Made by a program: the position numbers and the translations under genes. A model generated the notes under the pieces. That model made no database searches. It saw only the letters and a list, made by a program, of their open reading frames with translations, and was not told the DNA's origin. Below are positions 21,412 through 35,197 of a stretch of DNA of 64,000 nt, one piece after another (the stretch's first letter is position 1; every line of letters begins with the position of its first letter). The DNA lies in assembly GCA_038373885.1 (NCBI GenBank), contig JAWZYV010000102.1, positions 1 to 64,000 on the forward strand, read 5' to 3'. The DNA is from Cheiracanthium punctorium (Eukaryota > Arthropoda > Arachnida > Araneae > Cheiracanthiidae).

Positions 21412-21535
21412 CAGTGGTTGATCAAAGGATTTTTTCCCGGGCTCCATTTTTGTGAATTTTTATACCAGTGCTTTTAAAAGTAACTTTTTTCTTAAAATAA
21501 TTTACCAAACAAAATAAAATGCACGACAAAATCAC
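21412..21535 (+). repeat. dispersed repeat (partner at 35712)
   Basis: CCAGTGGTTGATCAAAGGATTTTTTCCCGGGCTCCATTTTTGTGAA corresponds position by position to 35712-35757 (CCAGGGGTCAATCCAGAAG...). Both continue into a diverged tail with AAAATAATT. This is probably the left end of a mobile element family; no right terminus was paired. Confidence 0.5.
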
Positions 21536-21540
21536 AGTTA

Positions 21541-21662
21541 TGGTTGTTTTAATTTTGTCCAGGGGTCATTTTAATCATTGTGATTTTCTAAAAGGTCCGT
21601 ATTAATTTATTGTAATTTTGTGAAAGGGATGTTTTAATCTACCGTGATTTTGTGAAGAGGCT
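21541..21662 (+). repeat. ~32-bp degenerate tandem repeat, about four units
   Basis: Successive units of the form TTTTAAT..TGTGATTTTGTGAAAGGG are seen at about 21541, 21571, 21602 and 21632 with variable length (30-33 bp). Confidence 0.55.
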
Positions 21663-22998
21663 GTGAAACAGACCAAAATTTTCTCTACTTTGATCCTTAA
21701 ATGCATAAAAATATCTAGTAGAAAGTAAGAAAAATGCTCTTTTAAGAACACTAACTGCATAGAGAAAAAAAAAAAACAGTTAGATTTAGGGAAATTTGAC
21801 CTTTCCTCAATAAAAAGTGCCCATTTTGACAAATCTCCGTTGTCCATTTTAAAGAGAAATATTTAAGAAATGACTTTACCATTTGACCATCAAAAATATT
21901 TGGTCTATTGATTTGTTGAAACATGATCAGCACTTAATATATATATATTTATGTTACCGGCATAGTATAGAAACCTAAAACTAGCCGGCAATGTATGAAA
22001 TGATTAATATTTCACATATTTCCTTGGCATTCTTAATGCCAAACGAGAAACTGGCAAAGTATGAAATATCTATCCCACGGTATGTAAAATGCATGGGTGC
22101 CCATAAGGGGGCTAGAGCATTTGCCTCCCCTAGAGTTTTAGGTTAATGTCTCATTATGTAAACAAATGGCAAAACCAGAACTAAATTTGTTAAAAGTTTG
22201 AAATTTTAATGTTTGTTTTGAAGTTAAACATTTTAATCTTCTTTATAGCAAATTTTTCTTAATACTCATTAAAATATATAGTTACAAAAAATTTTTTTTT
22301 AATTAACCTAAAATTGTAAAAATTTATATTGAGTTTAAATATATTTTTATTGTATATACTATTCTGAGGTACAAAGATGGATATAAATCTGAAATTAGCA
22401 CTTTTGCACAGACTAAGGAGGTGTCAAAATCCCCTAAACACACTGGTTATATTCATAGAACTTATACGGGTAGAAAGGAAGTATGTGTGGGGATTCCATA
22501 CACAGGTCTGGAGGTTGGAGGGCAGGACAGGTGCTCCTTCATATCTGTAGTTCCAGAGTTCCCTTTGCTGGTCGCATCCAGCTGTCACAGAGTAACTGTC
22601 ATTTATCATTAATGGACATTAAAGTGCATGCCAATAAACAGTGCCGATTTTTCAGATAACTCCAGGCGAGAAGCAAAAATCATGTGACCTTGGTATGAAG
22701 GAAAGCACAGCAATTACCTTTCTACTCTTATTGAATTCTGTGATTATACACCTCCTGCTTCACAGCAATTACTATAAATTCTTGTTTTTAGGCTCAGAGT
22801 ACTTTGTTTTGAATTTAAATAAATTTGGGTATTGAATGCGTTTTAACGTGTACACTGAATTTCTGCAAAAAATGTTAGAGATAAATTAGAGTTTTATGAT
22901 AATGAAAGTATGCATGCATGCAATCATATTGTGGTCAGAGTCAAGACTAATTTCTTTTTCCTGAATACTGTACAGTGGTAATCTGTACCACCATATAA
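21663..22998. other. intronic DNA without recognised gene
   Basis: Small frames on both strands (22421-22612 and its reverse shadow) have no domain. A stretch at 21950-22140 looks repeat-like (TTACCGGCATAGTATAG, TGGGTGCCCATAAGGGGG) but I could not pair termini. Confidence 0.35.
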
Positions 22999-23808
22999 TT
23001 GAGATGTAACGAATAGTGGTTTGGTCGAATATTGAATATTCAGTACATCGTTTAGGCCGAATATTAAATTTTTAAAAATTTCATTTTAATTTTAAGTAAA
23101 ATATCCATTTTAAATTTCGTAATTAAATACTAAATAAAGACTAAAATTCATTTTATATTATTTGTAGGTAGTACTTAAAAACACACAACAGTATATTATC
23201 TGCAAAACTAAAAAATCTTGGTCATGAAAAAATATCTTTAACAAAGTTAAAAACTAATAACAGCATAATTATATTTTGAGATATTCATAATTTAATAAAC
23301 ATGCTTTGGTAGATGTGACTAATCTGGTAACTATACATAATCACATCATGTTTTGGGCTTTACAGCCTCTGAGCAAAACTTATTTAGCAGCTTTTCAAAA
23401 TTATGTTTTCAATTGAGGATCTGAAAAAAATTCTTCCTACCCCACCCAATAAAGAAATTAGAAAATCAAATCATGTAGTGTCACCAAGTAGAAAGGTCTT
23501 CATTTCTGTAATATTATTAAATACATTACATTATGCTTCATTCAGCTTAATATTCAGTGACTTAGTATATTTTATTATATGATATTAACATATTGAAGTA
23601 TAGCTAAGCACATTATTTGTAAATGCATTAATTTTTTTTTCTCTCTCTTTGTTCTGAAATCATTCAACTGAATATGTAGAAATATTTGGCTACAACTATT
23701 TGGCCAAATACCTGTTCAGTATTTGGCTTAATGAATATTCAGCCTACTAAATGTTCGCCAAAGCTGCCGAATAGGCTAAATAGTGGCCGAATATTCATTA
23801 CATCCCTA
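22999..23808 (+). mobile_element. 810-bp hAT-like element, 8-bp duplication
   Basis: Left end TTGAGATGTAACGAATAG; right end read inward TAGGGATGTAATGAATATTC. Flanks CCATATAA (22991-22998) and CCATATAG (23809-23816) agree at 7 of 8 bases. GAATATTC-type subterminal repeats recur at both ends. No transposase frame. Belongs to the same broad group as 24503, 30294 and 41770. Confidence 0.85.
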
Positions 23809-24502
23809 CCATATAGTCCACATCTGAAAGAGAAAAGACCTTTTTGCCCAATTTAAGCAGTAGGTGTCCACTGCATTTCAAATTTTTGAAAAAATTGTGT
23901 ACCTCTTTTCATATTGGACAAAAATGGCTTAAACAAATGAAGTGAAATCTGAAATTTGATAAGTTTGCAACTTAAGCAACGAGTATCAAATTTTTACTAG
24001 GTTTTTCAAAAACTTATGTTTATGATATGTAAATTTTTGTTTTAGCCTCACATCAAAATTGCTGTAGCTGTGCAATTTAAACAATAAGTGTATATTTCTC
24101 ATCAAAATTTTTAGTCGTTTTGTAAATGTTCGCTGCAATAAATTTGTCAAGGTTCCCTGTTTTTGGCAATACTTTATCCAATTTATCCAGGGTTAAAAGT
24201 GTAAAAATAGCAGAAGCTACTGAAACTTCATAAACTTACCCTTTTCCCAAATGCTGACCAGTTCTAACCGCTGTAAAGAGGTCACATTTACATTAACATT
24301 GATTCTTCCTTCCTTATAGATTCTGCTCATGTCAAATTAATAGCTTAATCAAGCTATAAATTTCTAGCAATTTACCATTCATAATCATTTTGTTTCATCT
24401 AAAAGACTCAAGTTTTTGTTCTTTTATTTTATTTACTTATTTAAGCTATTCTTGTGCAAAGAAACACGTGTTTTCTGTTGAGCATTTATTTGTAGCACTA
24501 AG

Positions 24503-25278
24503 TAGGGATGCAACGGATATCCGTCAAACATGCTGCATCCGGCCAATATGCCATATAATCGGCTGTAGCCGGATATTATAAATATCCGGCCTAAAATTAT
24601 GTACAGAAAAATAACATAAATAAGCATAATAAATGAATTAATTCTAAAAACTGCAATGATAGAAAATGCAAAAAAAAAAGAAAGTTTTGTGAAAATATTT
24701 TATTTTTTATACTTTTTAGAATGAATTTTTATCACTTATAGAAAAGGGGGGAAAATTAAGTACTATCTTTTTTTTTTAATATTGGAGTAAATTATTACTG
24801 GAAGGAATTAATTATTGTTCAAAAACACTGTTTTTTAATCTTTGTAAGAATTCGGTTACCTTTTTCCCACCATTAATTGACTGGTAAGAAATGTGTCCTC
24901 CCCCAATTTCAATAAAGTAAGGAAATTTGTTACATTTGATTTTCCATCAGTTGAATAGAGATTTCTTTCAAGAACTGATCTTTTTAAGATATTTATTGAA
25001 CTCTTGAGGGAGAACATCCATGACATTGTTAATTGTACGACTTTAATTACAGTAAAACTGGTACTAAATTCATGGAAACGATCCCAAAAGGATTTCTGGT
25101 TTTTTAATTAAATGATTTGAAACTAATGAGAAAATTTAAAGAAAAAAGTGAAAGCTCAATGATCTAAGAAAACTTGTGAAAATAAAACAAAAAAGAAGAA
25201 AGCCAGATATCCGACTGAAAGTTTGTCCGGATATTCAGTATCTGGTATCTGGCCAAATTGATATCCGTTGCATCACTA
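24503..25278 (+). mobile_element. 776-bp hAT-like element, family copy 1
   Basis: Ends TAGGGATGCAACGGATATC and, read inward from the right, TAGTGATGCAACGGATATC. Flanks GCACTAAG (24495-24502) and GCACTGAG (25279-25286) agree at 7 of 8. Subterminal GCCGGATAT motifs repeat inside both ends, possible transposase-binding sites. The interior (24990-25150) matches 42080-42250 of the copy at 41770-42756 in reverse. Non-coding. Confidence 0.9.
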
Positions 25279-25589
25279 GCACTGAGGTAAAGCTCTCGAT
25301 TCCTACTGTTGCATTACAGGTTCGAATTCCTTGCGGTTCAAGCATTTTTTTCTTCTTTTTATAATTATATATCTACAATTAATCCATTAATTGGATTTTT
25401 TTTTTTTTTACTCTGCTAAGATTTTTAAGTACTTTTTTATTAATTATTTTCTATTATTCAAAGTCTAATATTTTTATAATTTATTATAGTTGTTACTATT
25501 TGAATATAGTGATGCATTTTGTCATTGAAATATTACTTACTATAATTAAAGATTTTTAATTGAGTCCAAAAGTCGAATTATATCCAGTG

Positions 25590-25850
25590 TTCTGCAGCAT
25601 GACCTTAAACAGTTACAAATGTTCTGCAGGCATTTCGTCCAAATCTGGCAGATCAGGGTAAAATGCAAAATAGATATGAAAGATGAAGAGATAAGAGATA
25701 GCATAAAGAGCATTTATGCTTTAATTGTTATCATTTTTTTTTCTTCTTTCTTTTGAAAGATTAAATGTTCTGCAAAGACTGATTGTTCTGCCACGTATGT
25801 CACACTTTTAAGCATTTTCTGCTTCCGTGAAGTTGAGAAAATGGAAAATG
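25590..25850 (-). mobile_element. fragment related to the Tigger-like element at 34.4-35.2 kb
   Basis: Matches 34685-34945 in the same orientation: AGCATGACCTTAAACAGTT, GGCATTTCGTCCAAATC, GGCAGATCA, ACATTCTGCTTCCG-like ends. On the - strand the partner reads NDLPDLDKMPAKYLQLFEV, a remnant protein segment. No termini are present here. Confidence 0.6.
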
Positions 25851-26463
25851 TAAGCTTTGGGGGAACTTTTTCAGTATATTGAAGCAGTATTATGTAATTG
25901 CATATTATCAGGTGTTCATGATCCTGAATGATAAATATGATGAAATATCTTGTGTTTTGAATGCTTTGTCTACTGTTTTTTCTGTCCACTAATCTTTAAT
26001 CATCGTAAATGATATTTAAGTTACATAATGCCTTTTATTCAAATAGTCAATTTTTCCAATAAATTAATCTTAAATAAGAAAGAGAGAAACCATTTTCACC
26101 GCAAGGGATTGGAACTCTTAATGTGAGAGTGGGAGTTGAGAGCTTTATCAATACACAATGAATGCTCAATGGAAAACACATGCATCTTACATATAAAATT
26201 TTGATGACATGGTTTGAAAATAAATATTCATTTTTATCAGCTATATTTAAGTATTACATCTTACTATTTCATGTCTATTCACATGGTCTACTACCAATAT
26301 GCCAAAGATCATTAGAATCCGTTGCCCTCAACCCGTACCTCCTTCTTGTTAGCTAGTTAAGTCAGATTTTAGAATGATTTAAATTACATATTATGCATTG
26401 TCATTTTATGATTTTAAAAAAAGGTTTATGTTGCTTAGGTTTTTTAGTTCATAATTTAAAGTA

Positions 26464-26490
26464 TTGCACACTAAAAACTTAGTGTGCAAT
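26464..26490. repeat. short hairpin, 11-bp arms
   Basis: TTGCACACTAA AAAC TTAGTGTGCAA: perfect 11-bp arms around a 4-5-base loop. It is not followed by anything suggesting a gene, and is probably incidental or a decayed element end. Confidence 0.5.
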
Positions 26491-29400
26491 AGTTTTTTAA
26501 TGGCAACTGACTTAATGGTGGGTAATACAAAATCCATTTCCAGTGTTAGTTATTTTTATAATTCATTTCAAATGCATGTAACTATGTCAGTGTTTCTTTG
26601 AAGCTTAGAGGGAGAAATTGTGTGTGCTTTAATAGGATGGTGTTCACTTGGATTTAAAAAAAATGTTTTATTTAAAGCATCTTCGTACATCAGCAAAGTC
26701 CATTTGAAAAAAAAAAGCTATTGTTATTTAATTTTTAGATCAGAAGTAACTTCATTTATGGAAAAATACATTAATGTAATAATTACCTTGTTAATGTTTA
26801 GTTAAATATTTTTTGTCTCCATTTTACACATTACTTTATTCATATTAATATCATTTATTAATATGTAAAGATTACACAAAAGAACTTTATTCAACAATCT
26901 AAGTTAAATAATTTGAACATATTTTTCTTGGAAATAAAAGTATGGCAATTTAGTAAATTTATTGCTTGTTAATTATAAGAGGGTCCCCTAGTGTGAATTA
27001 TGTATGAACATAATGTATAATATTTTTGAGTAAATAATAAAAAGTATTAATCTTTAAGTGTTGTGTCATTTTTCTTTTGTTTGCATACAGCATAGATGTG
27101 CTAATATTATAAATATTACCAAGTATTTATAATAGCATTTTTATCAATAATCTCTTTGGAAATTTCAACCACATGCCACAAAGCAACCATCTGTAATTGG
27201 ACGAAATTAAAAGAATGAACAGTATTCTTACTTCTTTTTGTTGCATGCTTTATAAAACTTGCCAGGCAGTGGACTAGGTCAGAATGCCTAAAGGAGGACT
27301 CTGCTATCTAATTAACACTCTAATTGAACAGTGTGAAATATAGTGCTAATTATTTTTAGTTCTACAGATTGAGCTTAGACTTCTGATAGTATTGCATCCA
27401 ATCATCAGCTAACATTTTATATGCAGTAAATGTGTAACAATTGGAACCCCTCCCCCCCTTTTTTAAAATACTTTCCTTCAGTCTTTTCTGCATTGAAAGA
27501 GTTAGTTTTATTTAATTACATTTGAGCATTTTGTTTAGATATGCAAGATGTAGTATGGATTTTCATAAAGTTTACCTTGTTGCCAGACATTAAATGTATT
27601 ATTCAAAGTTCCTACTTACTGTTTCAATATGATGATAAAAAGAATTTTAAGTGGTTTTTAAACTATATATCAGAGTAAATGTCAAAGATACTTATTTCAT
27701 TCATTGAAGTTTTAAGAGTATTTCTGATAATTAATATATTTTGTTGCTGATTATCTTTTTAAATCCAAATTGAGTACTTTATCACTACTTGAAAGTAATA
27801 TAATAGAGTTTTACAAGAAGTTAACATATAATGTGTAGCACAATAAATTTGTAAAGGAATGTATATTAGTAATGAATGGTATGTCTTAAATATTGAACTT
27901 GTTTTTTTAAACCCTCTCTGACACAAAAGTTATTTCAATACTTAAATTAATGAAAAAAAACCAAACCTCATAACTCACCATATATAAAATGTATGACTGC
28001 TGACTATTTGGAAGCTCTTACTGAAAAATGAAAATTGTACCACACATTTTGCTGTTTTTTACATCATAATTGAGAATAATTTAATAACAGAAGAGAACTT
28101 GGAAAAGTTCAGCAAGAAAGTGAAAAATTACTTTATCTAGTATTTATAAAATATGTTCAGCATCCTTATTTTAGTGGGTTTATTTAAAGATTGTTCAATA
28201 GTTCTCCAGTTTTTGAAGGATCAAAGAAATTTAACACTTATGTTATTAGGAGATACTAACAAATATCTATTCAAAACTGAATTCAAATTCTAATGTATTG
28301 AAAACATGTTATACAATTTTTTGAAAGGTTTGAGCTGTTGCATTTGTGTAACAGTCTCCATCATAACTTGAAATTTTGCCAAATTGTTTTTTGAGGACCA
28401 CTCAGCATTAAAGGTAAAACAAAAAGATAGAAACTATGAATTTTTACTTGTGTGAATGCATAAGAGAATAACAAAAAAAATAAAATATGCCCTTTCAAGT
28501 GCAAAAAAAATTCCCACTATCAATGGTAACATGCTCATAAACCCACTAAAAGCAGGAAAGCAAATGTATGAATATCTATTGCTCTAATGTATACTGTATA
28601 CAAAGTTTTTATCGTCAGTGTTTTAAATTTTGTCATTTTATCTAAAAAAGTTACTTGCTTTTTTTTGTTATTGTTTTGTTCTCCTTAATTCATTGAGTTT
28701 TAGATGTTACTTTTATCACCCTGTGTATGATAGATTTTGCTTCTGCTGAAATGTTTTTATTTCACACGCACATTTGAAATATTCTTGTACTTTTTCTTGT
28801 TTATGGAAATGTAATATGGCCAACTGTGGTCATTTAACCCCACCCCCCCAATTTCTTCTGTTATTTTTGTTGTAGAAACAGAAGACTAATAAACTGCGTT
28901 TTTAAAGTTAGTTTGAATATTCAAAACATTCTATAGGCAGTAACATTTAAATGCAAACAATAGACAAAATTTTTATTTGAAGATTAGAAATTTAATTTAA
29001 AGCAAAAGTTTTTCCTTGCTGAATCCTGCAATATTTTATGTACTTAGAGGTTCCTACGGGTTTCAAAATAAGTTTAGGTGCTTTTATAAAGCCCTTAAAA
29101 ACAACCTTTTCTCCTCTAACGGCCTTGAAAAAAAATTCATCTCCAAAAAGTATTTTTGTTACAATGCAGAGTTAAATTATCTTGTGACTCAAAAGTGTAT
29201 TTTTTAGTCATAGCTTTTGCAGCTCATCCCAACTGATGAAAAGATTAATGAAATGCTCAGTGTTTAAAAAAGTGGTTATTAACATGCTGTAACCTCTTTA
29301 TGGTATGCATTGTAAAGTGCCTGCAGGAGATAAAATATTTCTCTATTTATTTTCCTACTAAAGTTCATTTAGTTCATAGTAAAGTTTGCATATTGTATTG

Positions 29401-29769
29401 CTTGAATCTATAAGCTTGATTTTTTTCCCCATTTTATTTCCCATAAGACTGGCAAGAAAATTTACTCTCACATAAGATTTTAAAAGTTCATTTTAAGCTT
29501 TATATATAGCCAAAAAAAAAAAAGAGATTTATCTTTGATTTACAATGTTAACCTGAAAAAAAAAAAAAATCTATGAAATAATTCAAAATTACTTAACTGA
29601 TGGTACTTAAAAGTAGCATAAGAATAAAATTGTTCAATTTAAGGAAAGGTGAAATGCATTAATTTATTACAACTATTAAAAAAATTACTACCAAATACTC
29701 TTTAATCAGCTAATATCATGAACTGCATGTTCTATTAAAGTAAAATTGTTTTAATGGATATCTTCCTGC

Positions 29770-30145
29770 TCACTTTATGGTCACAACAAAATAATGGAAA
29801 AACAATATTAGCATTAGTGAATTTGCAGATGTTGGTTTCATGATTAACTCTTTAGTTCCCAGCTCCAAGATAATCTTATAGCTGTTGATTCCCAGGGAAA
29901 TAGCAGAAAATGCCTTCCCCCATCTAACGAAAGCGTGCTCTTTTATCACTGATTTTTGACAATTTAGAACCTCCCTTCTTGAGAAAGCACTCGGGAGAAA
30001 GAGGAATCCTATTATGATAACCAGAAGAAGGTCTATTGTGGCTGCTTTTGACAACATATTGCACATTGGGCAAATGACACAATTTTAAAGTAACTTTACT
30101 CTTTCCTCCTGCTTGACCGGTAATTCCCCCAGCGATTAAACCCAA
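29770..30145 (-). CDS. unrecognised - strand open segment in intron 1
   Basis: Two overlapping - strand frames (29924-30145 and 29770-30066) look more protein-like than neighbours: MGLIAGGITGQAGGKSKV in one, and a hydrophobic LLLVIIIGFLFLPSAFS in the other that could be a signal or membrane segment. I do not recognise a family. It could be a decayed processed pseudogene or chance. Confidence 0.15.
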
Positions 30146-30293
30146 TTCATCAAAAATCGTCCCGCCTCATTCTTCACGCTTGTTAACTGGAAACAACTGT
30201 AAGGGGGGAGTGAATACCTCGTCGGCTACACTCGGGTATTACAGGATCCAAAGAGTTGAAGGATTACTTTTCTCAAAAGTGCGTTATTCAAAG

Positions 30294-31012
30294 TAGGGAT
30301 TCACTGAATACTATATTTGCTGAAGACCGAATATTCAGTTAAAATCTCTTAACTGTAAGAGTTGTATTTTTTTTATGGCAATTTAAAATGAAAAATGTTT
30401 ATTTGTTTTGTGCTTTTGTGAAATGTAAATGCATTTCCACTTAACATCATAAATTTATCTACATTAAGTATAATTATTAATTCAAAATACATAAAAAATT
30501 AAATAAATCATTGCAAAAGCAAATTAATGTGGTAAATGGCAAATTTGGTTTATGTTTATATGTAATTTACATAAATTAATGATTAATTTCTTTCCTGATA
30601 TATGATTTGATTACTGATAATCATGGTAACATCTTTCTTACATACAAATACAAACCCAAGTTCTTAAAATATGATTACTGATTACTGTTTCATATTTAAA
30701 TGAAATAGTATTAGTAAGGTTTATGTAATGTGTTTTAAGATTTAAGAAAAATTGAAAAGCAAAAAAATTTAAATTTAACATCAGAGTGTTTTCTCTTACA
30801 TTTAAAATTATTTTGAATGTGGTGATATTTGCAATTAACAATTTGAATGAATTTTGTACTATGGTATTATACTATAATTCATTGTATTAAAAAAAGTGTT
30901 TGTTAACCAATTGTTGAATATTTAAATTTGATTACTATTTGGATGCTGAATATTTAAGTATCTGGCCCAACAGAATATTCTGTTTGTGTGCTGAATATTT
31001 GGTGTATCCCTA
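30294..31012 (+). mobile_element. 719-bp hAT-like element, perfect 8-bp duplication
   Basis: Ends TAGGGATTCACTGAATAC and, read inward from the right, TAGGGATACACCAAATATTC. Identical flanks ATTCAAAG at 30286-30293 and 31013-31020. GAATATTCAG-like motifs lie inside both ends. No transposase frame. Confidence 0.9.
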
Positions 31013-31220
31013 ATTCAAAGTAATACCTGACTTACTCAGTTTTGCTTCTGCTATATGCTTTTGAAAAAGACTTAATAATTGCTTATGAAACAGTCATCAG
31101 GCATGTGTAAGCTAGTGTTCATTAATTTTTTTCTAAATTTTCTTTTATATTACATTAACCAATATTGATCATTGCCTAACCAGAAAAAAAAAAAAAAAAA
31201 AAAAAAAACTTTCAAATTAA

Positions 31221-31491
31221 TCAGGGATGAGATTCTTCAGCTTTTTAGCTGATTTCAGCTTTTTTTTTTAATAAAGAGGAAATCACTTTTTCTCTGAAAA
31301 TTCTGATCTTTCTGTGAATTCCTGATTGTAGTTATTAGTTAACTGTGTGAATTTTTATCTTGTAGCATGCTCCAATATTTTTCTTCTCATAAAACTTCTT
31401 TCACATTAATTAGATATATATATCATATATACAAATTTTTTGCTCTCGTGTGATTTCAGCTTTTTTGCTCTTTTGCCAATCTCATCCATGA
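31221..31491 (+). mobile_element. 271-bp MITE with TTAA flanks
   Basis: TCAGGGATGAGATT at the left and, read inward from the right, TCATGGATGAGATT. TTAA sits at 31217-31220 and 31492-31495, as for piggyBac-type targets, although the TIR does not start with the usual CCC. A 25-28-base poly-A run precedes it. Related copy with an internal duplication at 10721-11135. Confidence 0.7.
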
Positions 31492-31495
31492 TTAA

Positions 31496-34350
31496 TATTC
31501 TTGCTAATTTGGTAGATAAAAGGTTAATTAAAAGTATTTTTTATTAGTAATAAAAAGTAGCAATTATTCCAAATGTCTTGAAAATTATTCCAAAATATTT
31601 TGCAATAGTAATGTCATGAAACAGTTTAATAGCTTTTAATAATATTGGAATAGCCTTAAAAAGCTCTCAAATTTTGTCCTCTGACAAGTGGGATCCCTGC
31701 ACTACACATCAAGTTTTTACACCAAAAAAATTACTCTTTAAATTGTTCATTAGTCTTTAAATTCATTATATCAATATTTTACTCTTTTGCTTTACTTAAG
31801 TGAATATTTTCAATCAACTGTTTAAGTAAATTTTGTTTTGAAAGGGGATCCATCTGCATTTAAAGCTTCAAAATTTCTATAACAATGTGCTCTTTTTTTA
31901 ATTGAGCAACTGAAAGTAAATAAAAATATAAATTAACAAATAAGTCCTGACAAATGGATTATTGTACGTTTTGTAACAGCATGTTGCATTACTTAAGAGG
32001 AAAAAATGTTAAATACTTTAAGAATGAACACCCAATACATTGACATTAAAGCAGCTGAATGCCCTTATTCTGATGGTCACCAAGTCGAAGATGTTTAGAA
32101 AAAAAGAATTTTAGAATATATTTAAAGTTGTCCACTAACAGAAGTTGATTAAATTACCTCTTCATTATAAATAGGATAGTTTTTAAAAGGAGAAAAGCAA
32201 ATTGATCTTAAAAAAAAAAATTGCTAAAGTTCTTCTGGCATTTGGGTATGGTTGGATGATTGTTCTTTAAAACACTTCTTGAATCTGTCATTATTTCTAT
32301 GACACTTAAAAGTATGGGGTTATGGGCAACCTTTGAAAGGTTGGAGGCTAAACTTTTCAATTGTAATGCAGTCGCTGGTTGTAGGTAATGGGTTGTTCTG
32401 AAAAAATAATATGGTTGATATGGTTTATTTTATATAATTATATAGTATAATACTAAAATTATGAATCAGAATGGCATATTGATTCTCGCACAGGATCAAA
32501 TATTACTGATCTTTAGTATCATAACCAAGAATAGTTACTGTTTTTTGAGCATGATTTTAAAATATTCTCTGGGCCAGATCAAAAGGCTGCCCGTTGGTCG
32601 TAGTGCTGATATATTTTTAATATTCAGCTAATTGGAAAAATTCTAAGTCGTGCTGCATTTGAATTTTTAAAGAAATTTGCTTCACATATTTTTATTTGAG
32701 CAATGATAGTTAGATATCTAATAGAAGTTAATCAAGAATTGAATTCCTCTTCATGTGTATCAGATAAAACTACATTGTACAAGGTACAATGTACATTTTA
32801 AACAGAACAGTTTTGTTTGTATGCAAGCACATTTAAGGCTTTGATGAATAACAAATAATAGAATCTCAATAATTCAACATCCTAAAATGCTTTATGATTA
32901 AACAAGATTTTATACTTTTCACCATTAGCTGAATAATTTCAATTACTAAAGGATTTTTACTTTGTTTTTAAGTGAAATGTGTATGGTACATACCTAAATA
33001 TAAATATTAATTATCTTATAAAATGTATTTTTTATGTATGTCGGAGGCTAATGAATGGTTTGGGAATGAGTATTAACCTTTTTAACCCACCACATTGATA
33101 TTCTGTGTTTTGTGGTATAACTCTTGTACCATGTCTTAAATGCATAAAGGATTTTTTTCTCTTGAGAATAATTTTTTTTATCATTTAATGAAGTTGGCCA
33201 TTATCAAGATTTTATTGCATTTACAACATAATTTTTAAAAGGTATTTTTCAATAATCTTATTGCTTTCCTTTATTAAATTGTAACATGGGGTTGATTGCT
33301 CGATGATTTCAACTCCACTTTACAATTTGTGTGATTGGCTTTTAGTACAGGATATCTTAAAAGCTTATTAAAAGTTGGCAGTTAAGTTATTGGGTTGCAG
33401 CAGTTCTCAGTGTCTGCAAAAGCACAATATGAACTTAGTGAAAAGTTATAAATGAAGACGAATTTCTGGAGTAAAGCTTTTTAAATTCAATATTTCCCTA
33501 TCTTGATTTTTTTCCCCCTTCAAATTTATTAATTGGAGAATATGATGATGGTAATAAAAAGTTAAAGCAGCTGATGGAGCTCTGAAAACAAGACTTCTTA
33601 AACCTCTGATGGAATAGAGTTTGATTAACGAAAGTTTCGTTGCTTCACTGGAGCATGTTCCTAAATTCACCTTTAATCAGTTTAGTGCTTTAAAATTTGG
33701 AAGTTCTTTCCTCATAAATAAAATAATAAATGTAGTAGATTGATTTTTTTTTTTTTTTAATAACACTATCCCGTCTGCATTTAATTTTTTCCCCCAATCT
33801 AGAGTAAATTTCAAATCCCATATCATAATAAAATTAAATTTTTGTCACTGGTATAGCTGGATTACTGTTAATTTATTTTTAGAAGCTAAAGGTCTTTATT
33901 TTGTACTGTTATACAAAATCCAAAAGGATTAAAAGATGTGTAGGAAATATTTAGGTGGTGGCCATTATTTACTTGTGTTTTGGGTAAATTATTGATCATA
34001 CCTGTGGTATATCTGTCATCATACCTGTGGTTATATGCTTATTAGAAAGTAAATTATCAAGTTATAATGAGATTTAATCTTTTTTTTTTCTTTTAAGCCT
34101 TTTTTTTTTGTCAGAATAATGAATGTTTGTTTTACATTTGGCAATTTCTTTCTTTTAATGGAAATTCAAGCATTAACAGTTAAACATTTTTATTCACATA
34201 TTTAAGCATAGTTACTTATAAAGTATTCTTTTTGTTACGTTTGTGTAAAATTGTCATGTGCTTTCGTACGGTGTTTTTGTTTTTTGAAAACTATTTTATG
34301 TAAATCTGTCATTAGAAGAAAGTTGCTTGTGAAAATTATCAATTCTTAAA
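31496..34350. other. intronic AT-rich DNA, nothing recognised
   Basis: No open frame with recognisable content except a - strand frame at 33446-33670 without domain. Poly-T runs at 33745 and 34081. No repeat could be paired within the window. Confidence 0.4.
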
Positions 34351-34352
34351 TA

Positions 34353-35197
34353 TAGTGGATGCTCACTAATTCAAATTCGCTTAATTCAAACTAATCAAAA
34401 GGCCCCCTAAAACTTGTACAGGATGTATTGGAATTAATGTTATAAAATAATCAATTCGAACTAAATTTTTATCAGTTTGGTTAATTCACACTAAAAATCT
34501 GCCCCCCCCCTACACACACAAAAGAAAGAAAAAATTATTTTTCCTCATTTAACTGAGAAAATACGTACTGTATTTATTATTTTGTGCATCAGTCATCTGT
34601 ATATATATATATTTTTTTCATGTACAGGCTCATGCCTACATTCTTGACTATTATTACATTTCCATTAAACTTATGAACAGAATTATTTTCAGTGTTTTGC
34701 AACATGACCTCAAACAGTTGCAAATATTTTGCAGGCATTTTGTCCAAATCAGGCAGATCATTATGCAAAATTGATAGGAAAAGTGAAGAGAAGATATAGC
34801 ATAAAGGGTATTTCACTTTAATTGTTCTGCAGAACTTAATCTTCTTATTTTTTCTTTCTTGTAAAAAATGAAATGTTCTGCAGACTGTGATTGTTTTGCA
34901 CTGTACATCACACTTTTAAATACATTCTGCTTCCGGGCCGCTAAATGTTAGTGGCCATTGTCCTACTGCACACTTCTTATTAGTGCTTGACAGATAAAGC
35001 TCTCTAACCTTACATGCTTCTTTGAATTCATTCATAACTGTTTATGAATGGGTCCAGGAAGAGGAGTATCATTTGTTATGCATCTATTTTCTAGCATATT
35101 TCAGAAAAACCAGTATTAAGTTACATTTTCTTTTAACATAGGATAATTAAAACTTTTTTCTGAGAACCTCCCAGTTAGAATTAACAAGTGTCCACTG
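34353..35197 (-). mobile_element. 845-bp Tigger/pogo-like element
   Basis: Left end TAGTGGATGCTCACTAATTC; right end read inward CAGTGGACACTTGTTAATTC. TA dinucleotides flank both (34351-34352, 35198-35199). The outer motif CAGTGGA and the 'no-AATTC' subterminal repeats (AATTCAAATTCGCTTAATTC) are typical of Tigger/pogo elements. A - strand frame (34589-34816) is a decayed protein segment. Confidence 0.75.

Larger units (their letters stand above)
25287..30285. other. long intronic stretch, largely unique
   Basis: AT-rich with homopolymers. Apart from a Tigger-related fragment (25590-25850), a hairpin (26464-26490) and an unexplained frame (29770-30145), I see no gene, RNA or mobile element in these 5 kb. 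It may hide intronic regulatory DNA, but nothing in the sequence shows it. Confidence 0.4.
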